64,000 bases of DNA, taken from contig JALGPY010000004.1 of NCBI GenBank assembly GCA_023055425.1, forward strand, positions 21,165,718-21,229,717, read 5' to 3'. This document shows, piece by piece, positions 12,716 to 23,575 of this stretch. Under the pieces are notes generated by a model that worked only from the letters and a program-made list of their open reading frames with translations, was not told where the DNA came from and searched no databases. Source of the stretch: Linanthus parryae. Its lineage: Eukaryota > Streptophyta > Magnoliopsida > Ericales > Polemoniaceae. Position numbers and translations under genes: made by a program. How positions within the stretch are numbered: position 1 is the first letter of the stretch; each line of letters begins with the position of its first letter.

Positions 12716-13400
12716 CGCTTCTCGCGGTGATAGGACATTATCATCCTTAGACTTGAAGTCACTAGATCCTCTAGTTGTGGAATATTGTGCTTTGACAACG
12801 TCAAACGCTACTCCGTAATTGGGTTGTTATAAAATCGCATGTTGGGCACAATAGGAAGCAAGCATAGAGATGGTGAGTGATGTAGATAGGATTTGTCCCT
12901 CCCACATAACGGGAGCAAATATCCGAGGCCACTCGAGGGATGGCGCCTATGGAATGTCTCGCCAGACTCATATGAATCAATATGGGGATATTGATGTCAT
13001 ATGCATGGATAGGGCTATTCCCTGGATCGAGAAACATGGATTGGATATACGAGTGTCACTTGTATTTCTCGTGTCCAATCCGGATAATGAGACAAAGGGA
13101 TGCGACAATAAGATCACAAGGTTTGTCAAGAGGACTATTTCTATTAATTGGGTGGCATGGATGTGTTGCTAGACACCGCTTTATGCTTGTAAATAGTTAC
13201 TACTAATTAATTAGAAACCTATGGGGTCACACGCCATATGGATATAATTGGAAAAGAGACTTAATTAATATAAATTAATTAAAATGATCATAATGCAACA
13301 AGTTACTAACTTAGTAGGACTAATTAGCAAATAATACTAATCCATATATGGATATGATTAGTATTGGGCCCGTTATGGAAACAACTTGGAGTAGTTGGAC

Positions 13401-13408
13401 TATATAAA
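13401..13408 (+). promoter_or_regulatory. Angela-II TATA box
   Basis: TATATAAA in the context GGACTATATAAAGGAAC. The same motif sits at 20,388 and 39,179 in sister LTRs. Transcription is expected to start near 13,430. Confidence 0.75.
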
Positions 13409-13534
13409 GGAACTCCTTCTTTCCCTCTCAATACATGTTATTCATAACACATTTTGAAAGGAGAGAAAGAGTTAAGGGCAAGCAAGGCAAGAGGCCAAAC
13501 GCCCCTAACCCGCCGCCCCCAAACCCGTCGGCCA

Positions 13535-13561
13535 CACAAGGAGGCCGAACTCCTCCTTGTG
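13535..13561 (+). other. R-U5 stem-loop, 10-bp perfect stem, loop CCGAACT (Angela-II)
   Basis: The arms CACAAGGAGG and CCTCCTTGTG pair fully around CCGAACT. Sister LTRs keep it: loop CTGAACT at 20,522-20,548, loop CCGAACT with one stem mismatch at 39,313-39,339, and CCGAACA in Angela-III. It lies between TATA box and PBS, so at the 5' end of the RNA. Confidence 0.65.
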
Positions 13562-13823
13562 GATTCGTTGCGTGATTCCATTGTCTCCTTCCTCCGTTCT
13601 AGCTTGCATAAGAAGGATGGGAGGTCCAATTCTCTATCCTATGCGTGGATCAACCGTAGAGAATGTGACATTATTCGCGTTTGAAGTCATCAAAGGAGAA
13701 CCCAAAGGTAAACACATATTAATCATTTACTATCGTTATGTCTTCTTGACTTGTGATCCTTTGAGGGATTTGAACGGAATAATTATCTTCTTCCACTTCG
13801 ATTCCATGTTCAAAACCCTACAG

Positions 13824-13838
13824 TGGTATCTGAGCCAC
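13824..13838 (+). other. Angela-II primer-binding site
   Basis: TGGTATCTGAGCCAC lies one base after the LTR end. It differs from the canonical initiator tRNA-Met complement TGGTATCAGAGCC at one position. Confidence 0.9.
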
Positions 13839-14086
13839 AGGTCGTAGAGCATAACGTAGTTTGTGTTACGATTTTGTTGTTATAACACTTTAAATTCATG
13901 TTTATCGTGTAAAACGACAAATTAAGCATAATATATGCAATTGAATGGAGATTCAATCTAACAAGATCTAATTGTGCATTGGATTCAACAAATTAGTGAA
14001 TTTATTGGTTTGAATATTAGGGTTTGGGCACATGTTTGAAAACGGGGTTTTTCAACATGGAAACAACTTGGATTGGGCAACAAGGA

Positions 14087-14112
14087 AGGAGTTGTTTTTG
14101 GAAACAACTCCT
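14087..14112 (+). other. Conserved leader hairpin, 11-bp perfect stem and TTGG loop (Angela-II)
   Basis: The arms AGGAGTTGTTT and AAACAACTCCT enclose TTGG, about 260 bases after the PBS. The equivalent in Angela-III is at 10,974-10,998 with a slightly different stem end and loop but full pairing. Confidence 0.72.
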
Positions 14113-14582
14113 AGAAGGGTTCGGCCCCTAATAGGGGACCGCCCCTGTGCCTTGCCGCCCAAGCCACGCACGGCCTAAGGGCCGGCCGGGCCTAGGCGTG
14201 ACCGGGGGGACCGGCGGCTTGGGCTAGGCCGGGCCCTAGGACCGTGTGTGATCCAATAGGGCTTTGGGATTGTTTTGACCCTACTTCTTCCAAAACAATT
14301 AAAAATTGAACAAGCGCGTTAAAATTGATTTTAACTTTTTATGTGCTATTCACATGGTGGTTGGATATGGCCCTAGGTTGTGGTTTGTGTGTGAATGTTT
14401 ATTTTGTGGTTTATTTTACGGCCTGCGAGCTGATCAATTAATGTAATAATTAATTAAGGTTTACGGCCTGCGAGTCGTTTATTTCTCAACTTGTGAGATT
14501 TATTTTATTTAGTATAGGTGTAGCTAAATAAAATATATTGTTAGCCAAGATTGAAGAAAAGAAGCCCAAAGACATTGGAGCC

Positions 14583-14612
14583 ATGGAGATGGAGATGGAG
14601 ATGGAGATGGAG
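14583..14612 (+). repeat. Hexanucleotide repeat (ATGGAG)5
   Basis: Five perfect tandem ATGGAG units in the Angela-II leader. Sister leaders have scattered single units, so this is a local expansion. Confidence 0.9.
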
Positions 14613-15446
14613 CATTCCACAAAACTATGAAGGATGGACCAAAAGATGGAAACGCATGGTGATGTGATCTATTTTAGGGTTCATAGATATTCTCATTGGC
14701 TTGGGAATATCTTAGTCTAGAAAGGCCATATCCGCATCACGTTTATTTTGTTGTGGTTGTTTATTTTATTGTCTTATTATTTTTTGATTGGTGTATGGTT
14801 GATGCATGCGATTAGGATAATAAGAAAATTAGACAACCCGGATCTATAATTTGGAATTCTGCCCAAAACTCAAACATATAGATCATGATGATATAGATCA
14901 ACAATACAAATTAAAATTGAAAATTGAAAAAAATCTCTCAATCAAAATATTGTGTTTATGCCTTCTCGTTATTTAAACACTCATCATGATCACTATATCC
15001 CATGATTGTGCGTGTCAAAGCATGGCAACATGGTTTATCGTGAGTAGATGCGACGACACGTAACAATGTGCAATTGTTTAAGTAAGAGGTTGGACACAAC
15101 TAGGTAGATTTAATGAGATTAAAAGAACCTAGAGGCATACAATTGGGATTATTCGTGGGGATGGATAAATAATGGTTATTTGCCCAATTGAACCAAGAGT
15201 TACATATGATGTAATTGGAATGGTTCTTACCTAAATAACCAATTCCGGGTAACTTGCCAAAGCAAGCTCGGAAGAGGCGAAATATGGATCTTGGCCCACT
15301 ACAAAATATAAGGATACTTTCCGCATTAATATGGAGGGTTATTAATCCGAGAAAAATAGTGGGAGCTATATTTAATAATCTAGCCATTATTGAGTATAGT
15401 AAAATCATACTAAAATCTTGTATATTTCTCTTTCTGTAGAATTCCA

Positions 15447-18400
15447 ATGGCAAACAATTCATCGAATTCATCACACTCCCTACGGGCTGTTCTTGAGAAG
15501 GACAAGCTTTCTGGAACCAACTTTCTGGACTGGTACAGAAATTTAAGAATTGTTCTTGAACAAGAAAAGAAGCTGTAGACACTAGAAGAAGACGTTCCAG
15601 AGGTCCAGAGAAAAATACCCCAGCAGCCTTAAAGGCGTATCAGAAACGTGTTGACGATGCCAATGATGCGGCCTGTCTTATGCTTTGCAACATGTCTCCT
15701 GAGCTTCAGAAGCAACATGAGAACATGAATGCAGTCGATATGATCGAACACTTGAAGCAGCTCTTCCAAGAGCAGGCAAGGGTTGAAAGGTATGAAGTTT
15801 CTCGGGCATTGTTTAAGAGTCACTTGGCGGAAGGGAACCCAGAAGGACCGCATGTGTTGCGGATGATCGGGTATCTTGAGAATCTCGATCGCCTAGGGTC
15901 CCTGATTGGTCAAGAGTTGGCCACAGATCTCATTCTGCAATCGTTTCCGGATAGTTATGGACAGTTCATCATGAACTATAACATGACTGAGATCGCCAAG
16001 CCTCTGCCAGAGCTACTCAATATGTTGAGGACAGCTGAACAATCCATCAACAAGGGAAAGAGAAAGGCCATAGTGATGGTGCAGAAAGGAAAGGGTAAAA
16101 GGTTTTCCTCTACTTCCAAGGGTAAAGGCAAGGCAGTTGCTAAACATAAGGACACTGCTCTTAAACATGCTGGTGGCGTGGCCAAAGGCGTGATCAAGGG
16201 TGATTGTCACTACTGCAGTCAGCCTGGAAACTGGAAAAGGAATTGCCCAAAGTATCTGGAGGATAAAAGGCTTGCGATAGTGATCCCACAATCACCAGGT
16301 ATTTTTGTTATAGATGTTAATTTAACTACTTCTTCATCATGGGTATTGGATACTGGATGTGGATCTCATATTTGTCGAAATATGCAGGATCTAAGTAGAA
16401 GTAGAAGATTAGAAAAAGGAGAGGTGGACTTGCGCGTTGGGAATGGAGCAAGAGTTGTTGCATTGCCTATAGGCGTGTATAGGCTGTCTCTGCCTTCTAG
16501 ATTAGTATTAGAGTTAGATAATTTCTTTTATGTTCCTGCTGTGAGTAAGAACATTATTTTCGTATCTTGTTTGGACAAGAAAGGTTTTACTATTTCAATG
16601 AAGAATAATTGTCGTTCCATTGTTTTTAATAGTATTCACTATTGTAGTGCGCAATTATTTAATGGATTATATATCCTTGATCTAAGCTATCCAATCTATA
16701 ACATAAATACTAAGAGGATTAAAATGAATTATTTAAATCCTGCTTATCTATGGCATTGTCATCTAGGCCATATAAATGAGAAACGTGTATCTAGACTCCA
16801 TAAGGATGGATTTTTAGACTCATTTGATTTTGAATCATATGAGACATGTGAGGCTTGTTTGTTAGGAAAGATGACAAAGTCCCCTTTCAACAAGAAAGGT
16901 GAAAGGACTAGTGGGCAATTAGCACTCATACATACTGATGTGTGTGGACCGTTTGCTACACTTGCCAGAGGTGGTTATGTCTACTTCATTACATTCACTG
17001 ATGATTTCAGTAGATATGGATTTGTATACCTTATGAAGGCTAAATCCGAATATTTAATTCAAGGAATTTAAGAATGAAGTAGAGAAGCAACTTGGCAAAA
17101 GTATCAAAGCTCTACGATCAGATCGAGGAGGTGAGTACTTGAGCCAAGATTTTGATGATTATCTTAGAGAATGTGGGATATTATCCAAACTCACTCCACC
17201 CGGAACGCCACAATGGAATGGCGTATCCGAAAGGAGGAATCGAACTTTATTGGACATGGTGAGATCTATGATGTGTCAAACAGATCTTCCGTTATCTTTT
17301 TGGGGCTATGCTTTAATGTGTGCAGCTTTCACCATTAAACGTGTTCCATCCAAATCAGTCATGAAGACACCACACGAGATGTGGAGTGGGAGCCATCCCA
17401 CAGCGTCGTTTATGAGGATATGGGCTGCGATGTTTATGTAAAACGTTTACAGCCAGACAAACTCGGGCCGAAATCGGATAAGTGTAAGTTTGTGGGATAC
17501 CCTAAGGAAACTAAGGGCTATTATTTCTACAATCCAACCGACAACAAAGTGTTTGTTGCTCGGACCGGCGTGTTTCTAGAAAGACAATTTGTCTCTAAAG
17601 AAGCAAGTGGGAGGACTGTAGAACTTGAAGAAGTTCAAGAACCATAAATTTCTGATTCGGTTATGGAACATGAACAGGAACCACAACAGGTTGTGGAGCA
17701 ACCTGTTCAAGTAACACAAGAGCTTCGTAGGTCAAGTAGAGTGCGCCAGGAGGCAGAGAGGTATGGACTTCTCGTGACAGAAACTGGTGACACTATGCTC
17801 ATAGGAGATGAGCCTACTACCTATGGAGAGGCCATGCAAGGGCCGGACTCTCATAAGTGGTTAAAATCCATGAGATTCGAGATGGATTCCATGTACACAA
17901 ACTAAGTATGGACTTTGGTGGAACCACACCAAGGGGTACGCTCCACAGGGTGCAAATGGGTCTTAAAGAAGAAGACTGACATGGATGGTAATGTAGTTAC
18001 CTATAATGGCCGATTGGTGGTTAAAGGATTCAGACAGATTCATGGTATAGACTATGATGAAACCTTTTCTCAAGTCGCTACGACCAAATCCATCCGAATC
18101 TTACTTGCAATTGCGGCTTACTATGACTATGAGATTTGGCAGATGGATATCAAAACAGCATTCCTTTATGGGAATCTTCTCGAGGATGTGTACATGACCC
18201 AACCAGAGGGTTTTGAATATCCAGAGCATGCAAATAAAGTCTATAAGCTTCAACAATCCATTTATGGATTGAAGCAAGCTTCTAGGAGTTGGAATCGATA
18301 TTTTGATGAAGCTGTCAAAGAGTTTGACTTCATCAAGAACGAAGATGAATCTTGTGTCTACAAGAAGGTTAGTGGGAGCTCCGTAGCGTTCCTGGTCTTG

Positions 18401-19389
18401 TATGTTGATGACATACTACTCATTGGAAACGACATTCCTATGTTTCAATCAGTTATGGATTGGCTAGGAAAGTGTTTCTCAATGAAAGACTTAGGGGAAG
18501 CAGCCTATATACTCGGTATAAAGATTTATAGGGATAGATCTAAGAGGTTGCTAGGCCTGAGTCAAAGTACATATATAGACTAAGTGTTGAAACGGTTCAA
18601 CATGCAAGATTCTAATAAGGGATTAGTGCCCATGTCCCATGGAATTACCCTTTCAAAGAGTGATTTTCCATCCAATAAGATTGAGATGGACCGCATTAGT
18701 AAGATCCCCTATGCCTCGGCCATAGGATCTATCATGTACGCCATGTTATGTACTAGACCGGACGTATCATACGCGTTGAGTATGGCAAGAAGATATCAGT
18801 CTAATCCATGTGAGAGTCACTGGATAGTAGTCAAGAACATCCTCAAGTACTTGAGAAGAACTAAGGATGCGTTCTTGATATTTGGAGGTGAGGAAGAGTT
18901 GCGTGTAACTGGTTACACAGATGCATGCTTCCAAACAGACAGATTTGATTTCTGATCGCAGTCGGATTTGTGTATTCCCTAAATGGACGAACTGTGAGCT
19001 GGAAGAGTTCCAAGCAAGAGACGGTTGGTGATTCTACAACAGAGGCCGAGTATATTGCTGCAAGTGGTGCAGCAAAAGAAGCTGTTTGGATTAGAAAGTT
19101 TGTTTCTGAGCTTGGTGTAGTTCCTAGTATTGGAGATGCCAAAGTGTTGTATTGTGACAACACAAGCGCGATCGCTCAGTCTAAGGAACCTAGATCACAC
19201 CAGAAATCCAAGCACGTACTCCGGAAGTTCCATCTTATTCGAGAGATTATCGATAGAGGAGATGTGAAGGTATGCAAGATTCTTACAGATGATAATCTGG
19301 CAGATCCATTCACGAAGCCGCTTGTTCAGCGCAAGCATGAAGAGCACACTAGGGCGATTGGCATACGCGATGCACCAGATTGGCTCTAG
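15447..19389 (+). pseudogene. gag-pol: Angela-II gag-pol polyprotein, broken
   Basis: This complete-length Ty1/copia polyprotein runs from ATG at 15,447 (MANNSSNSSHS) to the end DAPDWL at 19,389. A stop lies near 15,577 and small deletions near 15,600 break gag. A long open stretch (15,680-17,071) then covers gag, knuckle, protease (VLDTGCGSH) and the integrase start. A deletion near 17,055 shifts frame in the integrase. Further stops are near 17,645, 17,903 and 18,581, and a frameshift lies near 18,950. RT occupies about 17,915-18,580 with YVDD near 18,400. In the knuckle the histidine is replaced by asparagine (CSQPGNWKRNC), so it has lost a zinc ligand. It is nonfunctional but fully recognisable. 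Confidence 0.92.
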
Positions 19390-19390
19390 T

Positions 19391-19403
19391 GCAAGTGGGA
19401 GAC
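19391..19403 (+). other. Angela-II polypurine tract
   Basis: GCAAGTGGGAGAC directly precedes the 3' LTR start TGTTGGAATAG. This is the plus-strand priming site in this family. Confidence 0.85.
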
Positions 19404-20809
19404 TGTTGGAATAGATGCCCTAGAGGCAATATAATTTTAGTATGAATTGGCTAGAATAATCATTGTATTATTTATGGAGATATTTAATATAATGAAGTCC
19501 TTAGATTTACAAATCGTGTTGTTTATCTTAAATATCCCTAGTCAAATATAATGATTAACAGGACGATCATCTGTAGACTAGTATGGGGTTGGATTGATAT
19601 GGAGATGTCACGATCCAACACATGGGTATGTATTAGGAGTAATGACATACCGGATTGACCCAAATCCAATAAGGCTACATACAAGTTATGTAAATTCACA
19701 AGCGCTTCTCGCGGTGATAGGATATTATCATCCTTAGACTTGAAGTCACTAGACCCTCTAGTTGTGGAATATTGTGCTTTGACAACGTCAAACGCTACTC
19801 CGTAACTGGGTAGTTATAAAAGCGCATGTTGGGCACAATAGGAAGCAAGCTTAGAGATGGTGAGTTATGTAGATAGGATTTGTCCCTCCCACGTAACGGG
19901 AGCAAATATCCGAGGCCACTCGAGGAATGGCGCCTATGGAATGTCTCGCCAGACTCATATGAATCAATATGGGGATATTGATGTCATATGCATGGATAGG
20001 GCTATTCCCAGGATCGAGAAACATGGATTGGATATACGAGTGTGACTTGTATGTGTCGTGTCCAATTCGGATAATGAGACAAAGGGATGCGATAATAAGA
20101 TCACAAGGTTTGTCAAGATGACTATTTCTATTAATTGGGTGGCATGGATGTGTTTCTAGACACCGCTCCATGTTTGTAAATAGTTACTACCAATTAATTA
20201 GAAACCTATGGGGTCACACGCCATATGGATATAATTGGACAAGAGACTTAATTAATAGAGATTAATTAAAAGGATCATATTGCAAAAGGTTTCTAACTTA
20301 GTAGGACTATTTGGCAAATAATACTAATCCATATATGGATATGATTAGTATTGGGCCCTTTATGGAAACAACTAGGAGTAGTTGAACTATATAAAGGAAC
20401 CCCTTCCTTCCCTCTCAATAAATTTTATTCCTAACACATATTTAAAGGAGAGAAAAGAGTTGAGAGCAAGCAAGGCAAGAGGCCGAACGCCCCTTACCCG
20501 CCGCCCTAAACCCGTCGGCCACACAAGGAGGCTGAACTCCTCCTTGTGGCTTCGTTGCGTGATTCCATTGTCTCCTTCCTCTGTTCTAGCTAGCAAAAGA
20601 AGGTTGGGAGGTCCAATTCTCTATCCTAGGCGTGGATCAACCGTAGAGAACGTGACATTATTCGCGTTTGAATTCATCAAAGGAGAACCCAAAGGTAAGC
20701 ACATATTAATCCTTTACTATCGTTATGTGTTCTTGACTTGTGATCCTTTGAGGGATTTGAACGGAATAATTATCTACTTCCGCTGCGATTCCATGTTCAA
20801 AACCCTACA
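19404..20809 (+). repeat. Angela-II 3' LTR (1,406 bp)
   Basis: It begins TGTTGGAATAG, ends AAAACCCTACA and is followed by the TSD ATAGA. A TATA box is at 20,388-20,395 and the stem-loop at 20,522-20,548. It pairs with the split 5' LTR. Confidence 0.94.
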
Positions 20810-20814
20810 ATAGA
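20810..20814. repeat. Right target-site duplication of Angela-II (ATAGA)
   Basis: An exact match to 3,907-3,911, where Angela-I resumes. Confidence 0.92.
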
Positions 20815-22159
20815 GTGCATGTGGGTATTCAAGATGATGACCGACATGGATGGTAATGTGATTACCTATAAGGGCCAATTTGATGGTAAAAGGATTCAGA
20901 CAGATTCAGGGTATAGACTATTATGAAACCTTTTCACCAGTCGCTATGACCAAATCCATCCGAATCCTACTTGTTGTTGCAGCTTACTACGACTATGAGA
21001 TTTCGCAGATGGATGTCAAAATAGCATTTCAGTATGGAAACCTCCTCGAGGATGTGTACATGACACAACCTGAGGGTTTTGTGGATCCAGAGCATGCAAA
21101 TATAGTCTGTAAACTACAACGATCCATTTATGGATTAAAGCAAGCTCCTAGGAGTTGGAATCAACGTTTTGATAAAGTAGTCCAAGATTTTGACTTCATG
21201 AAGAACGAAGATGAATCTTGTGTCTACAAAAAGATTAGGGGAAGCTCTGTTGCTTTTCTGGTCTTGTATGTGGATGACATACTACTCATTGGAAACAACA
21301 TTCCTATGCTGCAATCTATTAATGATTGGCTAGGAAAGTGTTTCTCAATAAAAAAAATTAGGAGAAGCAGATCATATACTTGGTATCAAGATCTATAGAG
21401 ATATATCGAGGAAGCTGCTAGGCCTAAGTCAAAGTACATATATATATACAAGGTTTCTAATCGGTTCAAAATGCAAGATTCCAAGAAGGGATTCTTGCCC
21501 ATGTCGCATGGAATCACACTTTAGAAGCGTGATTGTCCTTCTAATGAGATTGAGAAGGAACGCATGAGTAAGGTACCCTATGCCTCATCCATAGGATCCA
21601 TCATGTACGCCATGTTATGTACTAGACCATATGTGTCATACCCGTTGAGTATGGAAAGCAGATATCGGTCTAATCAGGGTGAGAGTCACTGGATAGCGGT
21701 TAAGAACATCCTAAAGTACTTGAGAAGAATTAAGGATGCGTTCTTGATATATGGAGGGAACTGTGACTGGAAGAAATCCAAGCAAGAGACGGTTGCTGAT
21801 TCTACAACTAAGTTTGAGTACATTGCTGCGAGTGGCGCAAAAAAGGAAGTTGTTTGGATTAAGAAGTTCATCACTAAGCTTGGTGTGGTTTCTAACATTG
21901 TTGATCTAGTAGTTGTATTGTGACAACACTGGGGCGATCGCACAATCAAAGGAACCCAGGTCACACCAGAAATCCAAACACGTACTCAGGAGTTACATCT
22001 TATTCGAGATATCATCGATAGAGGAGATGTGAAGATATGCAAGATTCCTACAGATGAAAATCTGCTTACAAAGCCGCTTGTTCAGCGCAAGCATAAAGGG
22101 AGCACTAGATCTAAGGGCATACGAGATGCGCCAGATTGGATCAAGTTCAAGTGGGAGAC
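20815..22159 (+). pseudogene. gag-pol: Angela-I gag-pol, second part (RT and RNase H), decayed
   Basis: This is the continuation of the polyprotein broken at 3,911. It starts inside the conserved RT-start motif, with the codons after the PI of GAHPI. RT is visible as FRQIQGIDY, then LYVDDILLIGNN near 21,265-21,300. RNase H follows (YASSIGSIMYAMLCTRP near 21,580; the later catalytic part after 21,760). Frameshifts occur near 20,870, 21,350 and 21,905, and a segment between about 21,755 and 21,765 is missing compared with sisters. It ends at the polypurine tract AAGTGGGAGAC before the LTR at 22,160. It is nonfunctional. Confidence 0.88.
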
Positions 22160-23575
22160 TATTAGAATAGATGCCCCAGAGGCAATCTTTTTGGTATGAA
22201 TAATGTTTTTTTCTAGAAACATTCATTGTATTATTTATGGGGATATTTAATATAATGAAGTCCTTAGATTTCAAATAGATTGTTTATCATAAACATCCCT
22301 AGCCAATTATATTGATTAATATGACGATAAACAATAGACTAGTATGGGGTTGGATTGATATGGAGATATCACGATCCAACACATGGGTATGCATTATGAG
22401 TAATGGCATACTGGATTGACCAATACCGAGAAGGCTACATAAAGGTTAAGTAAACTCAGAAGTGCTTCTCGTAGTGAAAACGGTATTGTCATCCTTTGAC
22501 TTGAAGTCACTAGATCCTCTAGTTCAGGAATGTTGTGTTTTGACATCGTCTAACGCTACACCGTAACTGGGTAGTAATAAAGGCGTTAGTCAGATACAAT
22601 AAGAAACAAGCTAAGAGATGGTAGTGATGCAGATAGAATTTTTCCCTCTGACATAATAGGAGCAAATATCCACGACTACTCGAGGGATGGTTCTTATAGA
22701 ATGTCTGGCCAAACTCAGATAAATCAATATAGGATATTGATGTTATCTGCATGGATAAGACTATTCCCAGGATCAAGAAACTATGGATTGGATATATGAG
22801 GGTGACTTGTATGTCTCGTGTCCAATACGGATATAGAGACAAATGGATGAGACAGTACTTTCACAAGGTATGTTGGATGACTATTTCTATTAGTTGGGTG
22901 GCATGGATGTCATGCTAGAGGCCGCTCCATGTTTGTAATTGTTACTACCAACTAAGTAGAAACCTATGGGGTCACACTCACTATGAATTAGACCGGACTA
23001 GGGATATAATTAATATGATTAATTAATTAGAAGGATCAATACGCAGCTACTTGCAAACTTAGTAGGACTAATTTGCAAGTTGGACAAATATGTGTATAGA
23101 TAGGATTAGGATATGGGCTTTTATGCAGTCAACAAAGAGTTATTGGACTGTATACATGACACTCCTAGATTCATTCCCACAACTAAGTCTCATAACATAT
23201 TAAGTGGGAGAGAAAATCTAGGAGAGAGAGAATACCAAATAGGGTCGAACACCCCTTGGGACCGCCCCTACCGGTCGACCACAAGATGTGCCGCCCACCT
23301 CTTTGCTCCGTTTTGCGTGATCGCGATCTTCTTCTTCATCTTACTACAATCGTAGCTAGAACAAGGTGTTGGAAGATCCGGAACCTAACCTAGTAGTAGA
23401 CTAGGCATAGAGACGTGAATACATTTTCATGTGGGAATTCATTAAAGGAGATCTAAAAGGTATTTTGATACTAATCCCATACTATCGTTATGAATTCCAG
23501 ACTTTTGATCCTTGGAGGGTCTTTACAGATTAATTATTGTTTATTATGGTGCGCATTTGTTATCAAAACACTACA
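22160..23575 (+). repeat. Angela-I 3' LTR (1,416 bp)
   Basis: It begins TATTAGAATAGATGCC (the first dinucleotide TG has become TA) and ends CAAAACACTACA. It is clearly more diverged than the Angela-II LTRs, which fits an older element. The 5' LTR must lie left of the window. The TSD of Angela-I should be GAGAT, the bases after 23,575. Confidence 0.88.

Larger units (their letters stand above)
12711..13822 (+). repeat. Angela-II 5' LTR, second segment
   Basis: This continues the LTR broken at 4,208 and matches 19,698-20,809 closely. It ends AAAACCCTACA and is followed by the PBS. It contains the TATA box and the R-U5 stem-loop. Confidence 0.93.
13839..15446 (+). other. Angela-II 5' untranslated leader
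   Basis: This 1.6-kb leader is homologous to the Angela-III leader and to 1-1,413. It contains the conserved hairpin at 14,087-14,112 and five copies of ATGGAG at 14,583-14,612. I see no supported gene. Confidence 0.88.
3912..20809 (+). mobile_element. Angela-II, full-length Ty1/copia (Angela/BARE lineage) with a nested element in its 5' LTR
   Basis: This is a complete plus-strand LTR retrotransposon. Its 5' LTR (3,912-4,208 plus 12,711-13,822) is split by Angela-III. It has a PBS (13,824), a leader, gag-pol (15,447-19,389), a polypurine tract and a 3' LTR (19,404-20,809). Without the nested insert the 5' LTR is about 1,404 bp, against 1,406 bp for the 3' LTR, and they look alike throughout. 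The TSD ATAGA is perfect. The LTR start TGTTGGAATAG(A)TGCCC and end CCCTACA are typical of the Angela/BARE lineage. The coding region carries several stops and frameshifts, so it is not autonomous now. Confidence 0.92.
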
